A DNA stretch of 64,000 nt from Saccharomyces uvarum (Eukaryota > Ascomycota > Saccharomycetes > Saccharomycetales > Saccharomycetaceae): the NCBI GenBank assembly GCA_947243795.1, contig OX365941.1, positions 310,001 to 374,000 on the forward strand. The letters are read 5' to 3'. Position 1 is the stretch's first letter. Each line of letters begins with the position of its first letter. The notes below the pieces were generated by a model that saw only the letters and a list, made by a program, of their open reading frames with translations, made no database searches and had not been told where the DNA came from. This document shows, piece after piece, positions 20,537 to 30,544 of the stretch. The position numbers and the translations under genes are program-made.

Positions 20537-23500
20537 TCAATTCTTCTTCAAAGTACGCTGTTTTTCGGCATTTTCAATAACTTTCTCTTCAATGAATAAA
20601 CCTTTTCTTCTTCTGATGGCATTCATATGCCTACGAGCAATATTCTCTTTATCCGCCGTGTCACCCTGTTCCTCCAATTCTACTTCAGTTGTTGGAACCC
20701 AAAACGGATCTAAATCGATACATTCAAATCCAGAAAACACTAATTGAGGTTGTGCTGCACCTGATGTTCTTTTACGAATGTCTTCACTCAAACCGAATGC
20801 TTCTACGACAGGCACATGGGCCTCGATTTGGAAAAATGGAGTACCTTCTTTCATTTCTTCTGAGATAATTTTACCTTGTCTTTGTAGTACAACTGCGTAT
20901 ACTTTCCCAAGGACGTCAACAGAAGTCTGGATATCACATGAGTAGATGGCCCACATAATTCTTGGCGACCAATCTAGGAAAGCTTCATGTATAGCGTCTC
21001 TTGTATATGTTATCAGCCTTCCTGATAAGTCCACAATATGTTCTTGGTAATGTGCGTCCTCAATGGATTCAATCTCTTCTTGTGACATTTTATGAATACT
21101 CTCAACGATAACACACATTCCCTGGACAGGCTCATTAGCCAAAGGTCCCTCGCTAACAGCCAATTGAAAACCATTTTTAACGGAGTCTGAATATTCAAAA
21201 GCTGCTGGAGTTCTTTCGAATAGACTACCAAGAAGATTATCGTCCGATAACAAAATGTTACAACCAACCCTATTTGGTCCTAGGCCTGCTAACCTTGATC
21301 TGAACTTATTTAGTAGATCCCCGCTCTTTCCGTCCTTAGATATTACGTCTTCAAACGCAGCTAGGAATGAGCTCTCATCTAAAAGAGCACTTCCAGTTGT
21401 TTCAATGATAGGGTCGATATTTGAGGTGGAGGTTTTCAAAATATTTTTAATGCTGTTTTGATGTTGAGATAAAAATTCTGTAATTTTATCACTTAATGGA
21501 ATTGTTTTGAACGTAATCCTATATTGACTCAATAGCAATTGATGAACGCCCCTCCCCAGTTGTACATTCTTTGGTGGAATCATATCCGAAACGGACAAGA
21601 ACGTTTCTCTATATGGAATTGCAGGTTCAGAATGTGTAATTTCGATTCCCGCAAATCTTTCTGTCAAATCTTTCAAACATCTTTCCAAATGCAATTCACC
21701 GGCAGTACATAAAATATGTTCACCAGTGTTCTCAACGTATGTGCGCACACAAGGATCCGCTTGATCTAACAATCTTAATCCACGTACCAATTTGCTCATT
21801 TCAGAAGGATTAGCTGGTTCTATTGCAACACGAACGATTGGAGTAGAGTGGAAATTAACCCCCGCCAAATTGACACCTTGAACACCCTTTTGCACCAAAG
21901 TACCACTTTTTAAAACTTTCCCGGCTAAACCACGAATACCGACGATGTTACCTGATGGGCAGACATCCAAAGGAACTAATTCCTTGCCCATAAACAAATA
22001 TAAATGTGTAATAACTGCAGTTTCAATGTACTCGTCTGGACGTTTTGGATCATACTTGGGGCCCAATACTGAAATTTCCTGGCCAACCCTCAGTGTTCCA
22101 CTATATATTCTTGCAAACGCTACTAGCGATTCTTCCTCTTCACCGAAGATATCATCATCTTCAATATTCACATCTTCTAAAGTTTGGTGGACGTTATTTG
22201 CAAATGAACCTTCTTCCTCGTATTCAAACATGGAACTTAGAGGGTCATTTGGGTCTATATCGGTTGGTACAAAGTCTAAGCCGAAATTGTCTTGTGTATT
22301 AGCATCATCATCTTCCTCATACTCAAAGCCTAAGTCTAAGGCCGGAGAAGGCTCCGAAACAACCTGGAAGATATCGTTGTTAACCAAGGGTTTTGGTTTT
22401 GGTTGCTCTCCCAATTCTGGAGTCGTGACGGTGTCCTTTGCTCTTTTATAAAAGTCACCATCATCCTTGATATTGTCGTTCAAATCCATATGCGCCATAT
22501 TTTCTACTATACCTGCTTGTTTTGCAGCATTCAATGCTTCTTCGCGTGCTTTTCTGCTTCTTTCCATCAGCTCATCGGACGAAACTTCCCTATTGGATTC
22601 GACAGGTAATTCCTCCTTCGGAATAGAAAGCATCTTGGATACATATGCACTTACTGGACCTTCCCTATCACACGTCTTCATCGCTTCCAACAGTTTGGGA
22701 TCCATGTTTGCAGCGTCTGCTTCAGAAGCCAGAATAGTATCCAAACGATCAGTCTGTGATTCTAAAGGTGAAGGTAACTTTTCGATAACTGTAAGTAACA
22801 CCGCTGTGCTAACGGGCAACCATTGACCCATAATTGTTCTTAATAATTGTTTGTCGTCCTTTGATCTTAAATCACGTGGCAGAAGCTTGATATTCAGAGT
22901 TTTTGCTATTTTCTCGACCATGTTAGAATCTCTTGATATGATTACATTTTGATAAATTTTCCATATATTTTCGAGGATCAAGGACGTAAAGAGAGGTGTT
23001 AGAGATCTTCCTTTCAGGCCCTTACTATTAATAATTTTTTTTGTTTTTGGATCCATATAGAAGTCACCCCACAAAACTTTCTGCAGATTTTCCCTCTTAG
23101 CACCTAGTTTTTGTTCGTAAAACTTGGCCAGTTGTCCGATGTTGAAACCCCAACCATCTACAGCGGATGCAAAGATAACGTTGTTATCGGTGGGATTAAA
23201 GTAGATTCCCGAATCGTCTTTCTCAATATATTCAGCGTTTTCATTTTGTTCTAATTGTTCTCTCCAAGATAAATCATCCAGTTGTCTTTCATTGGCGAAA
23301 AAAGAACCGATAACAGAGTTAACTTGTTCAATGACTTTTGATAAATGGATATAAGTTTCTTGAGGGGTAAGTTGTAACTCAGTTATCAATCTATCAATTT
23401 TATTTAGAACCAAAATAGGCTTTAATTTTTCAGTCCAGCATTGTCTCAACACAGTGATTGTTTGGGAACACACCCCTTCAACGACATCGACTAATACGAC

Positions 23501-23869
23501 AGCCCCATCACATAATCTGGATGCCGCACTAACTTCACTAGAAAAGTCAATATGTCCAGGGGAATCAATCAAGTTTATCAAGTGCTCGTTCACCAGAGGC
23601 TCATCCGAACCTTCTTGTTTATGCAATACCCTAAAATAAAGGGAAATAGCCGATGATTCCATTGTGATACCACGCAATTGCTCATCGGGCCTAGCATCTA
23701 AAAATCTGATCTTACCGGCTAGTCTTTGTGATATAATACCATTCGAAGCTAAAAGTGAGTCTGAAAGAGAAGTTTTACCGTGATCGACATGTGCAACAAT
23801 GCAAATATTCCTTATACAGGAAGGGTCATTTTGTAAACGTTTGTAAGTCTCTGATTCAACTCTAACCAT
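20537..23869 (-). CDS. EFL1: EFL1 (RIA1), EF-2-like GTPase for 60S maturation
   Basis: A 1110-residue translational GTPase homologous to Efl1/Ria1 (YNL163C). With Sdo1 (SBDS) it releases the anti-association factor Tif6 from cytoplasmic pre-60S subunits. G motifs are complete: P-loop AHVDHGKT at 26-33, switch I RGIT at 66-69, DSPGH at 102-106 and NKID at 156-159. A long acidic insertion (about residues 440-590, rich in Asp/Glu, typical of Efl1 and absent from EF-2) splits domain II, after which EF-2-like domains III-V follow (for example GELHLERCLKDLTERFAGIE and GYE-less FSGFECIDLDPFWVP). The frame has no break. Its promoter, shared with YNL162W-A, carries PAC and RRPE sites. Confidence 0.97.
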   Translation of the reverse strand: MVRVESETYKRLQNDPSCIRNICIVAHVDHGKTSLSDSLLASNGIISQRLAGKIRFLDARPDEQLRGITMESSAISLYFRVLHKQEGSDEPLVNEHLINLIDSPGHIDFSSEVSAASRLCDGAVVLVDVVEGVCSQTITVLRQCWTEKLKPILVLNKIDRLITELQLTPQETYIHLSKVIEQVNSVIGSFFANERQLDDLSWREQLEQNENAEYIEKDDSGIYFNPTDNNVIFASAVDGWGFNIGQLAKFYEQKLGAKRENLQKVLWGDFYMDPKTKKIINSKGLKGRSLTPLFTSLILENIWKIYQNVIISRDSNMVEKIAKTLNIKLLPRDLRSKDDKQLLRTIMGQWLPVSTAVLLTVIEKLPSPLESQTDRLDTILASEADAANMDPKLLEAMKTCDREGPVSAYVSKMLSIPKEELPVESNREVSSDELMERSRKAREEALNAAKQAGIVENMAHMDLNDNIKDDGDFYKRAKDTVTTPELGEQPKPKPLVNNDIFQVVSEPSPALDLGFEYEEDDDANTQDNFGLDFVPTDIDPNDPLSSMFEYEEEGSFANNVHQTLEDVNIEDDDIFGEEEESLVAFARIYSGTLRVGQEISVLGPKYDPKRPDEYIETAVITHLYLFMGKELVPLDVCPSGNIVGIRGLAGKVLKSGTLVQKGVQGVNLAGVNFHSTPIVRVAIEPANPSEMSKLVRGLRLLDQADPCVRTYVENTGEHILCTAGELHLERCLKDLTERFAGIEITHSEPAIPYRETFLSVSDMIPPKNVQLGRGVHQLLLSQYRITFKTIPLSDKITEFLSQHQNSIKNILKTSTSNIDPIIETTGSALLDESSFLAAFEDVISKDGKSGDLLNKFRSRLAGLGPNRVGCNILLSDDNLLGSLFERTPAAFEYSDSVKNGFQLAVSEGPLANEPVQGMCVIVESIHKMSQEEIESIEDAHYQEHIVDLSGRLITYTRDAIHEAFLDWSPRIMWAIYSCDIQTSVDVLGKVYAVVLQRQGKIISEEMKEGTPFFQIEAHVPVVEAFGLSEDIRKRTSGAAQPQLVFSGFECIDLDPFWVPTTEVELEEQGDTADKENIARRHMNAIRRRKGLFIEEKVIENAEKQRTLKKN

Positions 23870-24011
23870 GTTTATTTGCTGTGCTTAGAAAGTCAACTCA
23901 ATCCAAATAGTTGCCGATTGTTTTGATTGTTTCGATAACGTAGCAACGAAAAAAGGTATTGTCAATATATACATATAATAATATAGATATCTACGATAGT
24001 GCTTGCTTCTC

Positions 24012-24079
24012 AATTTTTCATTTTTCAAAATTTGTTTCTCGTAGGAAAAAGAAAAGGGAAGCGATGAGCTGAAAATTTC
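24012..24079. promoter_or_regulatory. PAC-RRPE composite in the EFL1/YNL162W-A divergent promoter
   Basis: GCGATGAGCT at 24061-24070 is a PAC box and runs directly into TGAAAATTTC (24070-24079), an RRPE-like site. A second RRPE-like site in the opposite sense, AATTTTTCA, lies at 24012-24020. The 274-bp gap separates EFL1 (left) from the small gene on the right, so the elements could drive both. Confidence 0.75.
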
Positions 24080-24143
24080 ACACCTCAAAACACAAATCGC
24101 TAGCACACTAAAACCAAAACACAGAGCCATCGGTACTTGAAAT

Positions 24144-24362
24144 ATGTCTGACAAACCTGACTCTCAAGTATTCTGTCCAGGCTGTAATGAGAGACTTCAA
24201 AAATGTTTGATACAGCAAAATTACGCTATCATTATATGCCCCAGCCTCACCTGTGGCTACCCATTTAACCAAAGGGAAGTGCTCGAAAATTTAACGTACG
24301 TAGATGATAATGATGTTTTGAAAGTTGCTAAAAAGAGACTGTCTACGCGAAGCAAACCATGA
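24144..24362 (+). CDS. YNL162W-A homolog, small four-cysteine zinc-ribbon-like protein
   Basis: A 72-residue protein starting MSDKPDSQVFCPGCNERLQK, matching the small S. cerevisiae gene YNL162W-A. Cysteines at 11, 14, 32 and 37 (CPGC ... CPSLTC) are placed like a zinc ribbon or rubredoxin-like knuckle; a further Cys is at 21. The C-terminus is Lys/Arg-rich (KVAKKRLSTRSKP). Nothing in the sequence names the function. The adjoining PAC/RRPE sites and divergent pairing with EFL1 suggest, but do not show, a role near ribosome assembly or transcription. It is probably a real gene because a zinc-ribbon pattern with intact frame has been kept. Confidence 0.85.
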   Translation: MSDKPDSQVFCPGCNERLQKCLIQQNYAIIICPSLTCGYPFNQREVLENLTYVDDNDVLKVAKKRLSTRSKP

Positions 24363-25171
24363 AGCGGTTATGTTGATGCCTTTCATTATTCAACTCCCGA
24401 CGAACGGTAGAATACCAAAAGAAACGCCATATGTAAAGCTGCAACAACTTAAAGAGCAAAATACGAGACAGTAGAGGGAAGGAAGCGGCAACGTACTAAT
24501 AAATGTGCCAAACAGCGATCATTTTATCATTGCAACAGAAAGTACATTTTTCGAATGGAGAAACGCTCCACAACAAGGAGGGTGGGTGTGCTACCAAACA
24601 AGCTATAATGTCCCTAGTTTAACCTCGTAAATATATATTCAAACTCGGCATGCATTTATGCCTCTCCAATTTATACTGGTGTATTCCGAAACATGAGTAA
24701 ATTATGTCATTTGACATCTTTATAACTGTCGTATCAGCCATTCATTGTACTTTTCTCATAATATTCAGTCCCTGGTATATATTTCTGTACATCCCTACAC
24801 CAAAAACTAAGACCCACACATTGAAACTTCAATAGATTTTCCGGGACAAATAATTCTATTTTTCTCGACTCATCTTCCCTTCCGGCCCATCGCCGCCTGC
24901 CCTCCACCTGCGCCTAAGCTTTTGTCTTGCTGAGCTGTATGCTTGGTACCAGCGACACTTGTGCCCAGCTACCGGTAAGGCTTGACTGAGGTTACCGAGG
25001 GCCTTGTCGCCTAGCGGGGACCAGATTGGTGCAATTCCCTTCTACTGGAGCAATCTACTCCCGAAGGGCTAATACATGAACAAGGAGATAGATATCAACG
25101 ATAGTACAAATTTTAAGTGCGTTTTAAAGGTTGGATTCCCAATAAGAGGAAAACAACAATTATCAGTAAAA
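24363..25171 (+). promoter_or_regulatory. RPL42A promoter region with tandem Rap1-type sites
   Basis: Two Rap1-like sites lie in the same direction: ACATCCCTACACC at 24789-24801 and GACCCACACATTG at 24811-24823, about 350-380 bp before the RPL42A ATG, the usual place in ribosomal protein genes. Downstream, about 24880-25075 is noticeably more GC-rich than its surroundings and contains an imperfect inverted pair CGGTAA / TTACCG around 24972-24998. No RNA gene with tRNA A/B boxes was found in it. Confidence 0.6.
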
Positions 25172-25993
25172 ATGGGTATGTTATAGCCGTCGTATCAAAT
25201 CCTAGATGAAATCAGAATATGTGGTAGCCAAATTAATATCTCTCGTTGAAAAAGTTAAATATCTATGAAGTAGTGACAAACCATATCCAGCCATGGTGGA
25301 ATTTAAAATCCAAAATATATACACGTACAGTTAATGCCAGATGATGCGATATAGAAACTCACAAATCAACAAGGAAACCTGATGATATGAGCAGATAATA
25401 GAATGTGAACACCCTTTTTGTCATCTACACAATGTGCCCTAGAAAGGAATTAGGATATTTTGGATCCTATTTACGAAAGCAGAAAGCAAGTCCCTTACGT
25501 GTGCTATTTCTAGAGCATTCTGCGATTATATTAATTACAGCCTTGAAAGAGAAGGAGTGGAAATAATAGAGAAACAAGCCCAATAGAAGCCTTAAAGCTA
25601 ACCTACTGATTTCTTTGAATTACTGCAGAATTTATACTAACAAAAATATGATATTTACATCAAATATTCTTTTCAGTTAACGTTCCAAAGACCAGAAAAA
25701 CCTACTGTAAGGGTAAGGCCTGTCGTAAGCACACTCAACACAAGGTTACTCAATACAAAGCTGGTAAGGCTTCCTTGTTCGCTCAAGGTAAGAGACGTTA
25801 TGACCGTAAACAATCCGGTTTCGGTGGTCAAACCAAGCCTGTTTTCCACAAGAAAGCCAAGACTACCAAGAAGGTTGTTTTGAGATTGGAATGTGTCAAA
25901 TGTAAGACCAGAGCTCAATTGACCTTGAAGAGATGTAAGCACTTCGAATTGGGTGGTGAAAAGAAGCAAAAGGGTCAAGCTTTGCAATTCTGA
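25172..25993 (+). CDS. RPL42A: RPL42A, 60S ribosomal protein eL42, spliced
   Basis: Exon 1 is ATGG at 25172-25175. The intron runs 25176-25676, and exon 2 is 25677-25993. The joined frame gives 106 residues beginning [15 protein letters not shown], the known length of eL42. The protein is very basic and binds near the ribosomal E site; Cys pairs CKGKAC and CVKCKT form its zinc-binding site. The residue in the KP(V/Q/P)FHKKAK segment matters for cycloheximide sensitivity: here the sequence is [10 protein letters not shown], the sensitive proline form as in S. cerevisiae. Codon use is strongly biased to preferred yeast codons, as expected for a highly expressed gene. Confidence 0.97.
25176..25676 (+). 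other. RPL42A intron, 501 nt
   Basis: The 5' splice site is GTATGT (25176-25181), the branch site TACTAAC (25635-25641) and the 3' site TTTTCAG ending at 25676. It interrupts codon 2 after its first base. The length is typical of yeast ribosomal-protein introns. I looked for an intronic C/D snoRNA and found no convincing C/D pair. Confidence 0.95.
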
Positions 25994-26486
25994 ATCTTTT
26001 TACGGATTCTGTATTTGTATTTTCTTTTCTTTAGAATCTGATATAATTACATATTATTATAATATAAAAACCTTTACGATAAATTCGGTCATAAGATCAT
26101 GTCACGTTGTTATGGTGACCCTTAAACGCATGTACGCCGGGTAAGCGGCATTCTCTTGAAATTTTCGTGCACGTAATAAAGCCGTCTTACTTTCGACGAA
26201 AATGGTCTTATTCAAAAAAAAAGTAAATGTGTATGGTTTGATCTGCGGTTTTGGCGATTTCAAATTGACATTGGAAAGGTATTTTCTGTTCGGTCCGTTG
26301 AGTAACACTGTATAATCCGCTATACAATCTGCTCTACACGAATAAAAGGCTGCCCATTAAACTCACCGTACGCTAGCATATATTTTGCTACATATATTTT
26401 TTGTTTTTGAAGCATACACGTGAATAAATCTCGGTACTCTAGACATCTTCATTGATTCTCCTACCGTTCTTTGCACTTTTTTCCCA
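25994..26486 (+). promoter_or_regulatory. RPL42A 3' flank and CBK1 promoter
   Basis: The left part is the AT-rich RPL42A terminator region. Near CBK1 there is a single palindromic CACGTG at 26417-26422, about 65 bp before the ATG, a Cbf1/Pho4-type E-box, of unknown use here. An ORF shadow on the minus strand is not supported. Confidence 0.4.
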
Positions 26487-27138
26487 ATGTATAATGGCAA
26501 CAGCAATCCTCATGGAAGCGCATCTCCCTCAGGACAAGGCTATTACATGTCGCAGCAACAAGACCAACAGCAGCAACAGTACTCTAACGACATGAATCCG
26601 TACCAGCAAATATCTAGACCGCCTGCTGCGGGATTCAGCAGTAACTATATGAAGGAGCAAGGCTCCCATCAATCATTGCAAGAGCATTTACAACGGGAGA
26701 CCGGCAATACGGGCGGTGGTTTTACAGACATCCCAACACTAAATTATCCTGCCACACCGCCGCCACAGAATAACTATACTGCACCAAACCAGATGATTAG
26801 TACCCCACCTCCATCCATGGGAGGTCTTTACAGGCACAATAATAATTCTCAGAGCCTAGTGCAAAACAGTAATGGAGGCGGAAATGCTCCGCAAGCCCAA
26901 TTATCTCCAGGTCAGTATTCCATAGAATCAGAGTATAATCAAAATCCAAATGGCAGTCCTTCTAGCAGTCCATTCCATCAACCGCAAACTGTCCAAAGCA
27001 ATGGATCTTATTCAAGTGGCCTAAGAAGCGTCAAGAGTTATCAAAGATTACAGCAAGAACAGGAAAATGCTCAATTTCAACAACAAGTGCCTCCAGTGCA
27101 GCAGCAAAATTCACAGCATCAACAGCATCAACAGCATC

Positions 27139-27217
<79 letters not shown>

Positions 27218-28847
27218 GCAACAGCAACAGCAACAACAACTTCAATTTCAGCAACAGCAACAGCATCAGCAACAGCAACAGCTACAACAGCAACAGCATC
27301 AGCAACAGCAGCAACAGCAGCAACAATCGCCTGTTCAGAGCGGCTTCACCAGCGGTAGCATATCTAGCTACATGTATTTTGAGAGACGGCCTGACCTGCT
27401 GACGAAAGGAACACAAGATAAAGCTGCCGCTGTGAAGTTGAAGATTGAAAACTTTTACCAATCATCCGTCAAGTATGCCATTGAAAGAAACGAAAGAAGA
27501 GTGGAATTAGAAACAGAACTCACATCTCACAATTGGTCGGACGAAAGAAAATCGAGGCAACTGAGTTCTTTGGGTAAAAAAGAATCTCAATTTTTAAGGT
27601 TGCGTAGAACGAGATTATCTTTAGAAGATTTCCACACTGTCAAAGTCATCGGGAAAGGTGCATTTGGTGAAGTGAGACTTGTTCAAAAAAAGGACACTGG
27701 GAAAATATACGCGATGAAAACCTTATTAAAATCTGAGATGTACAAAAAGGACCAGTTAGCCCACGTCAAGGCCGAAAGGGATGTATTAGCTGGTAGTGAC
27801 TCTCCATGGGTTGTTTCATTATACTACTCCTTCCAAGATACTCAATATTTGTATTTAATTATGGAATTCTTACCTGGGGGTGATTTAATGACTATGCTGA
27901 TCAGATGGCAATTATTCACGGAGGATGTAACCAGGTTTTATATGGCAGAATGTATTTTAGCCATCGAAACTATCCATAAATTAGGCTTCATCCACAGAGA
28001 TATTAAACCAGATAATATTTTGATTGACATTAGAGGCCACATAAAGCTATCCGATTTCGGGCTATCTACAGGTTTCCATAAGACTCACGATTCAAATTAC
28101 TATAAAAAACTTTTGCAGGAAGATGAAGCTACTAATGGTATCTCCAAACCAGGTACATACAATGTAAATGCCACTGATACCGCGAACAAAAGGCAAACAA
28201 TGGTTGTGGATTCTATTAGTTTGACGATGTCAAATAGACAACAAATACAAACGTGGAGAAAATCACGTCGTTTGATGGCTTACTCTACAGTGGGTACGCC
28301 AGATTATATCGCGCCTGAAATTTTCTTGTACCAAGGTTATGGGCAAGAATGTGATTGGTGGTCACTTGGTGCGATTATGTATGAATGTTTGATTGGTTGG
28401 CCTCCATTCTGTTCTGAAACTCCACAAGAGACGTACAGAAAAATCATGAACTTTGAACAAACTTTACAATTCCCAGACGATATCCATATCTCTTATGAAG
28501 CGGAGGATCTTATCCGCCGTCTTTTAACGCATGCAGATCAAAGGCTTGGTAGACATGGTGGTGCAGATGAAATAAAAACTCATCCGTTTTTCCGTGGTGT
28601 CGATTGGAATACAATCAGACAAGTAGAAGCACCATACATACCAAAGTTGAGCTCGATTACGGATACCAGGTTCTTCCCAACAGACGAGTTAGAGAACGTA
28701 CCTGATTCTCCAGCTATGGCACAAGCTGCCCAACAAAGAGAACAAATGACAAAGCAAGGCGGAAGCGCACCAGTTAAGGAAGATTTGCCATTCATTGGTT
28801 ACACTTACTCCAGATTTGATTATTTGACAAGAAAGAACGCGTTATAG
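26487..28847 (+). CDS. CBK1: CBK1, NDR/LATS-family kinase of the RAM network
   Basis: A 786-residue AGC kinase, about 30 residues longer than S. cerevisiae Cbk1 (YNL161W, 756) because of a larger glutamine tract. Cbk1 with Mob2 controls Ace2-dependent daughter-cell separation, polarised growth and Ssd1. Residues 1-300 are Gln/Asn/Pro-rich, with an almost pure poly-Q segment from about 218 to 290. A Mob2-binding helical region follows (about 310-375, [20 protein letters not shown]). The kinase domain has GKGAFG from 389, HRD at 503-505, DFG at 523-525 and an NDR-type insert before the APE motif. The autophosphorylation Ser is about 600 (AYSTVGTP) and the hydrophobic-motif Thr is T773 ([10 protein letters not shown]). 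All catalytic residues are present. Confidence 0.97.
27138..27215 (+). repeat. 26 uninterrupted CAA codons in CBK1, within a longer CAA/CAG/CAT tract
   Basis: From 27138 to 27215 the sequence is pure (CAA)26, in the CBK1 reading frame. It is flanked by mixed CAG, CAA and CAT codons from about 27100 to 27330. The whole block codes for Gln with a few His and Leu. Shifted frames give spurious poly-Asn and poly-Thr ORFs. Confidence 0.95.
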
Positions 28848-29090
28848 CGGGAATTTTCACTGTTAAGACAAAACGCCCTTCTTAACCATCAAGTATTTAT
28901 CTATAAATTATAAATGCATAATATATACAAAAAAAAACACACTTTTTAGGACAACCAAGAATACGTTTCGATCGTTACAATCTTCAAATACTAACCCTTG
29001 AAAGCGCAAGGGTAACCCGTCCTCTCTTTCTTTACTGAAGAAGAAAGAGTACTTGCAACTGCTAATAATAGACTTCTGCCCTTAATCCAT

Positions 29091-29124
29091 CCATCGCGCT
29101 TGCTTGCGCTTGCTTGCGCGATGG
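29091..29124. repeat. inverted repeat enclosing a duplicated CGCTTGCTTG
   Basis: Perfect 9-bp arms CCATCGCGC (29091-29099) and GCGCGATGG (29116-29124) flank a 16-base loop. The inner part is a direct duplication of CGCTTGCTTG. It lies about 245 bp past the CBK1 stop. Confidence 0.85.
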
Positions 29125-29227
29125 GTGTAATGGCTGGTCCTTTGACTTAAAAAAGAAAAATAAATGGCTGATATAATTGGAAAGGGGAAGAGAGAAGCTC
29201 TCAGGGGACGCGATTAAGATAAGTATG

Positions 29228-29229
<2 letters not shown>

Positions 29230-29269
<40 letters not shown>
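29230..29269. repeat. (TA)n microsatellite
   Basis: About 19-20 uninterrupted TA units between CTAA and CAGATC. Both strands give meaningless Tyr-Ile ORFs. Confidence 0.95.
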
Positions 29270-29273
<4 letters not shown>

Positions 29274-30544
29274 TCCCGACGACCATGAGAAGAAAGGCAA
29301 CTACATGTACTATTACCGTAAACACTACGATAAATGGGAATGGAATAAGGACTAGTCGACATGACGCTCTCGACCTCCACACTCCAATTTATTTCTCCAT
29401 AGTATAGTTCCACGACGCACTAACAACAATTCATTTAACTCTGAAGTTACCACAACATGACTTGGAGATTTGAGCCAAGCAAATGATCACTGCCAAGAAG
29501 CAAGGCCAAGAACAGAAACAAGTGGGATGTGTCTTCGATGCCACACATACGCCACTGAGCATAACTATGATTTAGATTGGCCAAACACGAAACGGCCTAT
29601 GTCATTTTCGGTCATCCTTGTTTGTCCCTTTCCTTACTCCCTTTTTCCTACCGAAAGTCATCCGGGGGAGACAAGAGATGAAGATGGGAAAATCCGATGA
29701 TGCAATTTCATTACCCAATTGGGTATTGTGGTGGCGAGTTCTCAACGTCCAGATTAATGCTTCGAATTAGTCTTTCCTCACGGCAAATCCCCGACTCTTC
29801 GGGCCGTTCTCCCCTAATTTAGGATATGTATCCCGGAAGAGGGGTTCGTGAGAAAAAACCGCAGGCAGATGAAATTTTTTCATGCAGAATTATGGATTGT
29901 CGGCTTACCCGTAAAATGTCGGACGTTTCGTTGATTTTCAGTGCCTTTTTCTTTGTTGCGAAGTTTTCTGGCTATCCGCGGAGGATCCAGCGGACAAAAA
30001 AGTCTCTCAATTTTGCCCTATCGGGACATGTGATGTGGATATGTTATGTGTCCAAGACACACTTTAGCCCAAAAAGGGTATTCGGCCAGAGTGGCTTTCC
30101 CTTTACGTCTCAAAGCTTCTCGAAGAGGGGGCCAAAATTAGCGCAGAGCCTACCCACAGTTTATACCTTTCCCAATGAAGAGGCTCGGGAGCTAAAAAGG
30201 GATATCGTCGTACTACATCGCATCTTCAAGCCCGAATAATCCCAATAGGGAGTAGATTCAACTTGCCAATGCTGCAGCTTAACGTCGCTAATTGAAGAAG
30301 GGAAATATCCATTATATCTCTTTACCCAATTAGTTATAATTTGGAAAAAGGGAGAAAAAAGTACCTCATTGAAAAGGCCATCATCTTTGAATATAAAAAG
30401 CTCGACGGGGTCTGACTAGGCACAGTTCTTTCCTATTAGTCTCCCTTTCTATCGATTTTCTCTTGTTTCTCTCTCTGTCAATAAGAAAAACAACTGTAAA
30501 CTTAACTGGATTAACTTAACTAGATAAATATTAAATTTAAAGAA

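Larger units (their letters stand above)
28848..30544 (+). promoter_or_regulatory. 1.7-kb region between CBK1 and YGP1, including the YGP1 stress promoter
   Basis: The longest intergenic stretch in the window. It contains stress-response elements for Msn2/4: AGGGG at 29183-29187, 29203-29207, 29840-29844 and 30126-30130, and CCCCT at 29811-29815. A TATA box, TATAAAAAG, lies at 30392-30400, about 150 bp before the YGP1 ATG. It also carries a hairpin, a TA microsatellite and an unassigned 137-codon ORF, listed separately. S. cerevisiae YGP1 is induced by starvation and stress, which fits. Confidence 0.6.

Noticed and set aside
24880-25075. possible tRNA gene in the GC-rich block before RPL42A
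   Set aside because: No B-box (GGTTCGANTCC) or cloverleaf arms could be found.
25176-25676. possible C/D-box snoRNA in the RPL42A intron (TGATGA-like and CTGA near 25336-25385)
   Set aside because: The C-box match is imperfect, no closing stem is visible, and no snoRNA is known in this host intron.
27067-27402. 111-codon ORF of Asn and Ser within CBK1
   Set aside because: It is a shifted-frame reading of the CAA/CAG repeat.
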